Assembly: GCA_034112325.1 (NCBI GenBank)
Contig: JAWUVO010000031.1
Location: 1-29,386 of the forward strand
Direction of reading: 5' to 3'
Length of the DNA stretch: 29,386 nucleotides
Source: Bermanella sp034112325
Lineage (GTDB): Bacteria; Pseudomonadota; Gammaproteobacteria; Pseudomonadales; Oceanobacteraceae
How positions within the stretch are numbered: the first letter of the stretch is position 1; each line of letters starts with the position of its first letter. This document shows positions 22,768 to 29,386 of this stretch, one piece after another. The position numbers and the translations under genes are program-made. The notes below the pieces were generated by a model. It was given only the letters and a program-made list of their open reading frames with translations. It did no database searches and was not told the origin of the DNA.

Positions 22768-23658
22768 TTAACTGGGCTTGGCCATTACAACCGATAGACC
22801 TCGATTACTAATCCAAACACCTAGGCTGACCAATACTAGGGCTAACCACAGGAATTCTGTATAAGGTTCATTTAAAATAACTATTCCGAATAAACCCGCC
22901 ACTACCGGTACCAAAGCCATAAAGGATCCCATGCCCTGTGCGCCAATTATTTTTACAGCTTTTACATATAACAGCATTTGTATAATAGAGGCTAAAAAAC
23001 CTTGGTAAAACATTTGTAATAACACATCACTCATATCTGCATTCAATATATTCTTAGGTAAAAATGCTAAATACACTGGTAGATAAATAATGCTGGTGAA
23101 AAATGCCAATGAGCAGGTTGCTTGCCAAGGGCTGATTGCCCACTTATTAATTAATACTGAATACAGTCCCCAGCAAAGTGCCGCCATTACAAAGAACACA
23201 TCCCCTAACGGCAAACTACCCGCCTCCAATACCTCACTGATAAATAGACCCGTTATGGCTGTCACAATTAACCCCAATCCCAAAGCCTTGCTGCCAGACA
23301 GCTTGGCCCCAACCAGCATTCTTGATGAAATAGCTACAAACACAGGAATCAGCCCGGGTAATAATATTCCCCCATGTAATGCCGAACTTAACTTAAAACC
23401 TTTAAAAGCAAATATGGCATAAGCCAGCCCACCAATAACAGCGGTAATGGCATAGCGCCATGATAAAAGATTAAATCGGTAGAAATACAGCCATATTGGT
23501 AGCAAGATCACACTACAGGTAGCATAGCGAATGGCTATAACATCATAAGGGGTCAACTCGCTGATGCCACCCACTCTAGACACTAGGATAAAGCCAGACC
23601 AGATTAAGGCCGCAGCAAGCGCACACAAAAGTCCCAGCCGGGTTGAATCGTTTGACAT
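22768..23658 (-). CDS. EamA/DMT-family transporter
   Basis: A 296-residue inner-membrane protein with about ten hydrophobic helices in two EamA repeats. The first repeat has AALIWSGFILVSR near the start. The second starts around residue 150, with FFVMAALCWGLYSVLINKWA and later GIVILNEPYTEFLW, a conserved EamA end motif. Such proteins export or import small metabolites; the cargo cannot be read from sequence. It is divergent from a LysR regulator with 119 bp between starts, and operator-like palindromes sit in that gap, so the regulator probably controls it. ATG 23658 is the first in-frame start. Confidence 0.9.
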   Translation of the reverse strand: MSNDSTRLGLLCALAAALIWSGFILVSRVGGISELTPYDVIAIRYATCSVILLPIWLYFYRFNLLSWRYAITAVIGGLAYAIFAFKGFKLSSALHGGILLPGLIPVFVAISSRMLVGAKLSGSKALGLGLIVTAITGLFISEVLEAGSLPLGDVFFVMAALCWGLYSVLINKWAISPWQATCSLAFFTSIIYLPVYLAFLPKNILNADMSDVLLQMFYQGFLASIIQMLLYVKAVKIIGAQGMGSFMALVPVVAGLFGIVILNEPYTEFLWLALVLVSLGVWISNRGLSVVMAKPS

Positions 23659-23715
23659 AATTTATTCACTTGTTATTGAATCTAGAGGCACAATAGCAGT
23701 AAACTAGACCAGATA

Positions 23716-23755
23716 ATAATGAATGATTATGAACTAGACTTTCTCGTAATGAGAA
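23716..23755. promoter_or_regulatory. Putative LysR binding sites between the EamA and LysR genes
   Basis: Two 15-bp palindromes of T-N11-A form: ATAAT-GAATG-ATTAT (23716-23730) and TTCTC-GTAAT-GAGAA (23741-23755), centres 25 bp apart. The direct repeat AACTAGAC (23702-23709 and 23732-23739) flanks the first palindrome. This layout suits a LysR recognition site and a weaker activation site. Confidence 0.5.
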
Positions 23756-23777
23756 TATCTTATGGAGGTATTGAAAC

Positions 23778-24638
23778 ATGGAAATCTCCGATTTAAAGAT
23801 TTTTAGCGCAGTAGCGGAACTTGGTAGTATTACCCTAGCAGCGCAAAAGCTCCATCGGGTACCTTCAAATATAAGTACTCGTATTCAAAAGCTAGAGCAG
23901 TCGGTTGACCAAACGTTATTTATTAGAGATAAAAATCGTTTGCATATCTCACCTGCGGGCCAAGACTTATTAATCTATGCGAATAAGATAATTACCCTAG
24001 CACATAAAGCCGTAGATCAATTTCAACACACCCAACCTAAAGGTGAGCTGCGCTTAGGGTCTATGGAAGCCGTTGCGGCTACCTATTTATCTAACTACCT
24101 TACCTCGTATCATATGTTATACCCAGATGTGAAACTCGACGTTAAAACATTGCATACCGATGGATTAGTACAAAAAATTATAGACAGAGAATTAGATCTA
24201 GCACTGGTCGCAAATCCTAAAGATCATCCTGACCTATCAAGCTTAGCGATCATTAAAGAACCGATGGTATTAATGAGTAGCTTAACCATTAAAAACCTAA
24301 ATAAGCTGGATACATCTATACATTTATTGGCTTTTTTACAAGGATGTTATTATAGAAAACAATTAATTAACTGGGCCGAAGACAATAACTTAAACTATAC
24401 AGTGACTCAAATTCAGTCTTACCATTCTTTATTAAATTGCATTAGTGCTGGAATGGGCATAGGCATCGCGCCTAAATCTCTGCTGGATCAATATGCAAAC
24501 AAGAAAAATATAAAAGTGCATGCACTACCAGCTAAATACAAGCACACCCACACTCACCTAGTGTGGCGAACCGACAGTCTAAAATCGAGTATGACAGCAT
24601 TTATAGAGGCTATGAGGCAAAAAAAACCGAGCTTATAG
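23778..24638 (+). CDS. LysR-family transcriptional regulator
   Basis: A 286-residue LysR-type regulator. The N-terminal helix-turn-helix covers about 2-60 (LGSITLAAQKLHRVPSNISTRIQKLE as the core), and the rest forms the periplasmic-binding-like effector domain, with LRLGSMEAVAATYLSNYL at about 92-110 and GMGIGIAPKSLL near 230. The order and the divergent EamA gene suggest it controls that exporter and perhaps the tautomerase downstream of it. The effector is unknown. GGAGG (23764-23768) supports ATG 23778. Its last codons form the left arm of a terminator hairpin. Confidence 0.92.
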   Translation: MEISDLKIFSAVAELGSITLAAQKLHRVPSNISTRIQKLEQSVDQTLFIRDKNRLHISPAGQDLLIYANKIITLAHKAVDQFQHTQPKGELRLGSMEAVAATYLSNYLTSYHMLYPDVKLDVKTLHTDGLVQKIIDRELDLALVANPKDHPDLSSLAIIKEPMVLMSSLTIKNLNKLDTSIHLLAFLQGCYYRKQLINWAEDNNLNYTVTQIQSYHSLLNCISAGMGIGIAPKSLLDQYANKKNIKVHALPAKYKHTHTHLVWRTDSLKSSMTAFIEAMRQKKPSL

Positions 24639-24653
24639 CTCGGCAAATTTTTT
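24619..24653. terminator. Bidirectional terminator overlapping the LysR stop codon
   Basis: CCGAGCT (24627-24633), loop TAT, AGCTCGG (24637-24643). On the minus strand eight Ts follow (24619-24626 in reverse), a strong terminator for the lipoprotein gene that ends at 24686. On the plus strand CAAA and six Ts follow (to 24653). The left arm lies in the last LysR codons. Confidence 0.8.
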
Positions 24654-24666
24654 AACTATTATTATC

Positions 24667-24690
24667 GTTATTATAGTTATTATAGTTATT
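24667..24690 (+). repeat. Short tandem repeat GTTATTATA
   Basis: Two full copies of GTTATTATA (24667-24684) and a partial third (to 24690) lie between the terminator and the end of the lipoprotein gene, touching its stop codon. It looks like simple low-complexity DNA. Confidence 0.6.
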
Positions 24691-26491
24691 TCTTAAATTC
24701 TATATTTAGCTCAAGTACAGTTGTGGTACCTGACACCTCATTACCCACTGCAATAAAGTGCTGATTATTTCGTGAAAAATACTCAATAGATTCAGGGCCT
24801 AAATCTCCAGCGGCTGGGTTATAAATATTGTTATCACACTCACCATCTTCATCAACAACCGTGCAGACATCAGCGGTAAAATCTCGATTATTTAGGTAGT
24901 CTAAAAACACCGGGGCTTCAGGTATTGATACATCATAAACCGCAACACCTCCTTGACGTTCAAGGCCGATAAAGGCAATAGTTGAACCTTCTATTACAGC
25001 TATTTCCATGGCTTCAGGCTCAACACCTTTGTCATCTGAACGGTTATCATTTTTTTGTGTATCATTACTAACATTAAAGTGACTGGTTGAATTAGCTAAT
25101 TCAGATAGCTGCGAGCCACTATCAAAAATAACATCACCATTTTCATTCCAGATTGAGAATGAACGAGCACCGAATGTTGGAACATTACCATCAGCTGAAA
25201 TGGTTTCACTGTCCATTAATACCTTGATACGGCCAATGGCATTTTTATTGGTAATAATACCATCACCATAAACTGATTCATTCATTAGTGGATGTGCAGC
25301 GTCAACAACTAAATCTTTTCCACGACCTTCGTCAGTGTAAGATATACAGTCATCCAGTTCACTATCATAACTAACTGAGTTTTCATCATCACCGCCTACA
25401 GAATAATCATCGCCATCCCATGTATGCCCATTTGTAGCATCACAAATTTCCTGTGTGGTTTCATAAATGTACTCACGCCCATCACCTTCGTTTGCACTGA
25501 TCACATAGTCATTACCATTAATTGTAAATGTACTAATGCTGTCTGGCATATAATAACCCACTAATTGCGGGTAGCTATTTAAGGTAAATACATCGTCTTT
25601 ATTGGTTAAATCTAATTTAGCCCCGTTGCCACCATCTGTTACTGAAGCCCAGCTTTTAACGCCTAATCCTTTGATTGACTCAATAGTGTTAGTAGATAAA
25701 TCAATCGTGGCGAAAGCATTATTTTCTTGCAAAGAAATCACCGCTTTATTACTACCTGTTATAGCAATATATTCAGGCTCTAAATCTTGTGCAACCGATG
25801 CTCCATGTGGAGAAGGTAGGCGAACATTATTTAATTCATTATGTCTAAGCTGCCCACTATTAAAATCTTCAAATGTTATTTGTGTTACCACAGCTAACTC
25901 ATCACTGAAGCCATTTGAAATATCAATAACCGTTACTGAACCTTCAGGGTCATTACTATAATCGCCACTTGGCTCACCTTCGTTTGCGACAACAATTTTT
26001 TTACTATCGTCTGTCATAGTGACCATATCGGGCAGTGCTCCAGCCCCGTAAACATTGATAAACGTTAAGTCTGAACTGTTATACAAAGCAATCACACCAT
26101 TGCTCTGCTTTACATTATTTTCGATAGCAATGGCGACTATGCCATTTTTAGCCACCACACTATTGGCAGCACCAAATGTGATTCCAGCTTTGGATTGCGC
26201 CGCTGTTAAATCAATGGTGCCTTCTTTTTGTGGTTTGCCTTGTGTATCAAAGGTTAAAACATCGATTGTTTTACTTTGGGAATTTACTACATAAATTTTA
26301 TCGGTAGTTTTATCGTAAGACACTATTTCGGCAGAGGATGTGTCAAAGTCATTGCCTGACTCATGAGTTCCTACCAATGAAAGTGATAACGATTCAATTG
26401 TTGCCTTACTATCAGTGCCGGCATTGTCGCTACCACAAGCCGATAATAATACGGCCATAGAAATAGAAATGGCTAATGGTTTAATATTCAT
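24686..26491 (-). CDS. Choice-of-anchor I family lipoprotein (beta-propeller-like)
   Basis: A 601-residue predicted lipoprotein: MNIKPLAISISMAVLLSAC gives a lipobox LSAC with C19 as the lipidated residue. The next residue is G, so sorting to the outer membrane is expected. The mature protein has repeated strand motifs typical of a beta-propeller (IVSYDKTTDKIYVVNSQ, KKIVVANEGEPSGDY, DYVISANEGDGREY, IAVGNEVSGTTTVLELN). ANEGEPSGDY and the final GNEVSG are hallmarks of the choice-of-anchor I group, whose members resemble the mesenchyme-specific surface glycoprotein and sometimes alkaline-phosphatase fusions. There is no phosphatase domain here. Biochemical role unknown; binding at the cell surface is plausible. 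Acidic stretches (DDENS, DEDGECD) hint at calcium binding. It stands alone and ends at a strong terminator. Confidence 0.8.
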   Translation of the reverse strand: MNIKPLAISISMAVLLSACGSDNAGTDSKATIESLSLSLVGTHESGNDFDTSSAEIVSYDKTTDKIYVVNSQSKTIDVLTFDTQGKPQKEGTIDLTAAQSKAGITFGAANSVVAKNGIVAIAIENNVKQSNGVIALYNSSDLTFINVYGAGALPDMVTMTDDSKKIVVANEGEPSGDYSNDPEGSVTVIDISNGFSDELAVVTQITFEDFNSGQLRHNELNNVRLPSPHGASVAQDLEPEYIAITGSNKAVISLQENNAFATIDLSTNTIESIKGLGVKSWASVTDGGNGAKLDLTNKDDVFTLNSYPQLVGYYMPDSISTFTINGNDYVISANEGDGREYIYETTQEICDATNGHTWDGDDYSVGGDDENSVSYDSELDDCISYTDEGRGKDLVVDAAHPLMNESVYGDGIITNKNAIGRIKVLMDSETISADGNVPTFGARSFSIWNENGDVIFDSGSQLSELANSTSHFNVSNDTQKNDNRSDDKGVEPEAMEIAVIEGSTIAFIGLERQGGVAVYDVSIPEAPVFLDYLNNRDFTADVCTVVDEDGECDNNIYNPAAGDLGPESIEYFSRNNQHFIAVGNEVSGTTTVLELNIEFKK

Positions 26492-26635
26492 ACTACTCTC
26501 CTAGATTTTCAAACAGATTAGCGATCAAATATGGCAATTGTATTTCAGAGAAATGACATTTCTGTTTCACGTACCTTTCTTTGTAGTTATAATCACTAAT
26601 TCAGTCACTTAAAGACAAACGAGCGAGAGTAGTAA

Positions 26636-27085
26636 ATGAAAATCTGGGTAGACGCTGACTCGTGTCCTGTAACGATTAAAGAGATGATTTTTAAAGCGGC
26701 TAATCGCACAAAAATTCACACCACTTTATTAGCCAACCACTATATGAAGATTCCACCCTCTCCTTATTTACAATTTAGTCAAGTTAGCCAAGGCTTTGAT
26801 GTGGCCGATGATGAAATTGTGGCACGCTGTGAAGCGGGTGATTTAATTATAACTAGCGATATTCCCTTAGCTGCCGAGGTGATTGAAAAAGGTGGTCAAG
26901 CGTTAAGTTCACGCGGAGAATTATTTACCAAAGAGAATATTGGTGGACGACTTAATATTCGTGATTTTATGGACACTATGCGATCCAGTGGAATTCAAAG
27001 CGGTGGGCCTCCTCCATTAGGCCCACAGGACAAACAAAAATTTGCTAACGAATTTGACAAAATTTTAGCCAAAGCCGCTAACTAA
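26636..27085 (+). CDS. yaiI: YaiI/YqxD family protein (UPF0178, DUF188)
   Basis: A 149-residue protein of the widely conserved UPF0178 family. It opens with MKIWVDADSCPV, whose acidic residues D6 and D8 with Cys10 are the family hallmark. D59/D60-E61 in DVADDEIVARCEAGD, the segment ITSDIPLAAEVI and the late GGRLNIRDFMD are also family-typical. The fold is related to PIN-domain nucleases, so metal-dependent nuclease activity has been suggested for the family, but the function is not established. The ATG at 26636 follows a moderate site (GAGAG). It faces the CaiB-like gene tail to tail with 49 bp between, without a visible hairpin terminator. Confidence 0.92.
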   Translation: MKIWVDADSCPVTIKEMIFKAANRTKIHTTLLANHYMKIPPSPYLQFSQVSQGFDVADDEIVARCEAGDLIITSDIPLAAEVIEKGGQALSSRGELFTKENIGGRLNIRDFMDTMRSSGIQSGGPPPLGPQDKQKFANEFDKILAKAAN

Positions 27086-27134
27086 TTTAAAACAATAAAA
27101 AATAGCAAGAATTGAAAGAATAAAAAGAAGCCGC

Positions 27135-28310
27135 TTATTTTATTACTTTATTACCTTTCCATTCATCAATAGTGCTTTGGCTAAACCCAGCTTCAATTAA
27201 AATATTAATACTATCAGACCCAATAGCGCCCCCCGTATTTTTTATTTGGCTGGGTTTATAAATAGGATTTGATAATTGAGTAAGCGACTGACCATCTTTT
27301 ATCTTAGCATGGGATAACCAGTTTCGATCAACTGCATGGGGTTGCTCAGACGCTTCTTTTAATGTTAATACAGGCTCTACACAGCAGTCTAATTTAGCAA
27401 ACACCTGTGTCCAGTATTCAAATGACTGGCTTTGAATTTGATCGCTAATAGCTTGTTTGAACTGTGCTACGTCTGCTGATTTTTGGCTGCCTGCCTTGCC
27501 AATTAAATGTTTAATTTCTAACGCATCACACAGCTGCATTAAAAATTGTGGCTCTAAAGAACCTACTGACATATAACGTCCGTCAGCCGTTTCATAATAA
27601 TCATAAAAACTACCACCATTTAACATGGTAGCTTCTGCCAAGGGTTCTACTTCACCACCTAACATACCAGATGCAAACATGGCGTTTAGGCTAAACGCAC
27701 AGTCGGTCATACTAATATCTAAATGCTGCCCTTCGCCTGTTTGCGAGCGTTGAATTACCGCCGCCAATACACCCATAACAGCATGGTGTGAACCACCCGC
27801 TATATCGGCTATTTGTACAGCTTGTGGCACCGGTTTTTGATTTTTTCGACGGCTGTAATCGGCAATGCCCGATAAGGCTAAATAATTGATATCGTGTCCT
27901 GCCCGATCTTTTAATGGCCCTGTTTGACCATAGCCAGTAATAGAGCAATAAATTAATTTAGGGTTAATTTTTTTAAGACTAGCGTAATCCAAACCTAACC
28001 TGGCCATAACACCTGGCCTAAACTGCTCAACAACCACGTCGTACTCAGCAATTAATGCATGAATTATTGCTAAAGCTTCAGGATTTTTTAAATCTAGCGC
28101 CATGGCTTTTTTATTTCGATTTAAATAGCTATGAGCGGCACTGTGCCCACTAATATCCATAGGCGGCAATGCTCGCACTAAGTCAGGACGAGTTGGGCTT
28201 TCTATACGCAACACCTGTGCGCCCATATCAGCCATCATTAACGTGGCATATGGTCCTGGTAATAATGTAGAAAAATCGAGTACTTTTAATGATGAAAGTG
28301 GCTGATCCAT
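27135..28310 (-). CDS. CaiB/BaiF CoA-transferase family protein, alpha-methylacyl-CoA racemase-like
   Basis: A 391-residue family III CoA-transferase-fold protein. The N-terminal LDFSTLLPGPYATLMMADMGA and FRPGVMARLGLDY segments are family-typical. H139 in AGHDINYLALSG and D169 in VQIADIAGG are spaced 30 residues, the same as the catalytic His126/Asp156 pair of mycobacterial alpha-methylacyl-CoA racemase. The HDINYLALSG wording also favours a racemase over formyl- or carnitine-CoA transferase. It would invert the 2-methyl stereocentre of branched acyl-CoAs so that beta-oxidation can continue. The divergent AraC-type regulator next door may control it. ATG 28310 starts the frame. A true CoA transferase remains possible. 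Confidence 0.88.
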   Translation of the reverse strand: MDQPLSSLKVLDFSTLLPGPYATLMMADMGAQVLRIESPTRPDLVRALPPMDISGHSAAHSYLNRNKKAMALDLKNPEALAIIHALIAEYDVVVEQFRPGVMARLGLDYASLKKINPKLIYCSITGYGQTGPLKDRAGHDINYLALSGIADYSRRKNQKPVPQAVQIADIAGGSHHAVMGVLAAVIQRSQTGEGQHLDISMTDCAFSLNAMFASGMLGGEVEPLAEATMLNGGSFYDYYETADGRYMSVGSLEPQFLMQLCDALEIKHLIGKAGSQKSADVAQFKQAISDQIQSQSFEYWTQVFAKLDCCVEPVLTLKEASEQPHAVDRNWLSHAKIKDGQSLTQLSNPIYKPSQIKNTGGAIGSDSINILIEAGFSQSTIDEWKGNKVIK

Positions 28311-28520
28311 GAATTTACCCTAGATACTTATTACTTATTAATTATTTTGTAAAAATACTTATATTTAAACTGATAGTCACATCTATCGTTACAAGCCTAC
28401 ACTATCAGGCTTATGCTGCTTTGCGCCATAACACTTAGTACCTTTAGTATTGGCAAGAATCATCAAATAATAAATAATCTACTCAAGTAAAAAGCTAACT
28501 GTTGCGCTGCGCATTGAATT

Positions 28521-28533
28521 TCGTATGATACGA
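28521..28533. promoter_or_regulatory. Palindrome in the CaiB-AraC intergenic region
   Basis: TCGTAT-G-ATACGA is a perfect 13-bp palindrome, 29 bp before the AraC start codon in the 252-bp gap between the divergent genes. AraC proteins normally bind direct repeats, so another dimeric regulator is possible. The rest of the gap shows no gene. Confidence 0.4.
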
Positions 28534-28562
28534 GATCAATATAAACACGGCTAATGTCCTTA

Positions 28563-29386
28563 ATGAAAACATCTACAATTTCTAGCCACTATGTTAGAGC
28601 GTCTATTGCTGGTGCCGTTGCCCAGGGCCATGACGCTCAAACACTGCTAGAAAAAGCTGGTATTGCAACAGAAATACTGCATGAACCAAAAGCACGAGTT
28701 TATCCTGACAAAATGGCCAAGCTGCTAAGGGTGCTTGTTTATGCCTTGCAAGACGAGTTTATAGGACAAGATGATAAAGCTTCGACTCCCGGAAGTTTTG
28801 AAACTCTTTGTCAACTTATTCTGCCTTGCGCAACATTAAAACAAGCGCTTATTTTAGGTAGTAATTATTACAAGCTTTTTAATATGGCAGTACATATACA
28901 GTTCGATGAAGATGATGAAAATGGTTTTTTAGTGGTCAATCAAACTCGACCAGCACTAAACCAAGATAACTATTTAGCTGAGTACCAGTTAGTTTTATGG
29001 CATCGCTTAATGTGTTGGCTAACCGGAAAACGTATTCCTATTAAACTTGCTGAGTTTTCAACTTGTCGTCCCGATCACGCTGACGAATATCGTCTATTTT
29101 TTTATGGCATGCATAAGTTTGATCAGCCACGTACACGCTTGAGCTTCGATCAAAAATTTTTAGATTTACCCATTGTGCGTAGTCGTGAAGACTTACCCGA
29201 ACTAATGGAAGAAGCACCTTATGTATTTTTGGTCAAACCTAATAATACCGCTAGTATCAATGCTCAAATTCGTCGAATATTAGAAAACAACTTAGAACCA
29301 GAGATGCCAGATTTTGAATCTGTTGCGTTTCAGTTAAATACAACTACGCAAACACTTCGTCGTCGCTTGAAAGACGAAGACACCTC
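28563..29386 (+). CDS. AraC-family transcriptional regulator (partial, C-terminus off window)
   Basis: The frame opens at ATG 28563 (MKTSTISSHYVRAS...) and stays open to the window end, giving 274 codons. The N-terminal ~200 residues resemble the Arabinose_bd-type ligand domain of the group that includes OruR-like and AlkR-like regulators: AQTLLEKAGIATEILHEPKAR at the start, CQLILPCATLKQAL, and RLMCWLTGKRI with FDQPRTRLSFDQKFLDLPIVRS further on. The first helix-turn-helix of the C-terminal HTH_18 domain is beginning at the edge (ESVAFQLNTTTQTLRRRLKD). Divergence from the racemase-like gene suggests it senses a lipid-derived compound. No Shine-Dalgarno is clear. Total length should be about 340 residues. 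Confidence 0.88.
   Translation, partial: MKTSTISSHYVRASIAGAVAQGHDAQTLLEKAGIATEILHEPKARVYPDKMAKLLRVLVYALQDEFIGQDDKASTPGSFETLCQLILPCATLKQALILGSNYYKLFNMAVHIQFDEDDENGFLVVNQTRPALNQDNYLAEYQLVLWHRLMCWLTGKRIPIKLAEFSTCRPDHADEYRLFFYGMHKFDQPRTRLSFDQKFLDLPIVRSREDLPELMEEAPYVFLVKPNNTASINAQIRRILENNLEPEMPDFESVAFQLNTTTQTLRRRLKDEDT

Noticed and set aside
24656..24690. Possible CRISPR or satellite array
   Set aside because: The unit is only 9 bp, there are fewer than three copies and no unique spacers; it is simple AT-rich repetition.
25602..26294. Plus-strand frames of 119 and 79 residues opposite the lipoprotein gene
   Set aside because: Antisense shadows of a well-supported coding gene with no ribosome site.

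Overview
The window reads as an ordinary, AT-leaning chromosomal stretch from a marine-type gammaproteobacterium. The clues are the 16S rRNA 5' end with a gammaproteobacterial leader (boxA and hairpin resembling the E. coli rrn leader), the msrQ-msrP-pssA-ilvC neighbourhood known from Pseudomonas, and many enzymes for lipids and hydrophobic substrates. An Oceanospirillales-like host is my inference. I see no phage, transposon, integron, CRISPR array or tRNA.

Layout. 1-742: the start of a 16S rRNA gene on the minus strand, preceded by a long leader and three tandem rrn-type promoters. 743-3287: msrQ and msrP (periplasmic methionine sulfoxide repair) and pssA (phosphatidylserine synthase), all minus. 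3419-6022: an ilvY-type LysR regulator divergent from a long-form (class II) ilvC, with two LysR-type palindromes between them; the second overlaps the ilvC -35 box. 6093-8905: a small putative outer-membrane protein and a methyl-accepting chemotaxis protein, both minus. 9099-12793: an Old Yellow Enzyme homologue and a GMC oxidoreductase in tandem, convergent with a short-chain dehydrogenase. 13183-16031: a periplasmic solute-binding protein followed by a membrane GGDEF-EAL protein, probably a sensor/c-di-GMP pair. 16524-20018: a thiolase and a FadB-like multifunctional beta-oxidation protein, closed by a strong terminator. 20315-22459: an orphan TonB-dependent receptor. 22495-24638: a tautomerase and an EamA transporter (minus), divergent from a LysR regulator. 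24686-26491: a lipoprotein of the choice-of-anchor I type. 26636-27085: a YaiI/UPF0178 protein. 27135-28310: a CaiB/BaiF protein close to alpha-methylacyl-CoA racemase. 28563 to the window end: the N-terminal part of an AraC-family regulator.

How the genes fit together. The regulatory wiring is the best-supported content: ilvY/ilvC, LysR/EamA and CaiB/AraC are divergent pairs with palindromes in their gaps. The thiolase, multifunctional protein, racemase-like CoA enzyme and the OYE/GMC/SDR genes suggest growth on fatty acids or other reduced, hydrophobic carbon. The solute-binding protein has no ABC permease or ATPase beside it and is followed by a c-di-GMP enzyme; this is the most promising candidate for a less described signalling unit. 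Nothing in the window amounts to a clearly new multi-gene system. Several predicted starts were moved inward, because the longest frames begin with TTG, GTG or unlikely N-terminal extensions.
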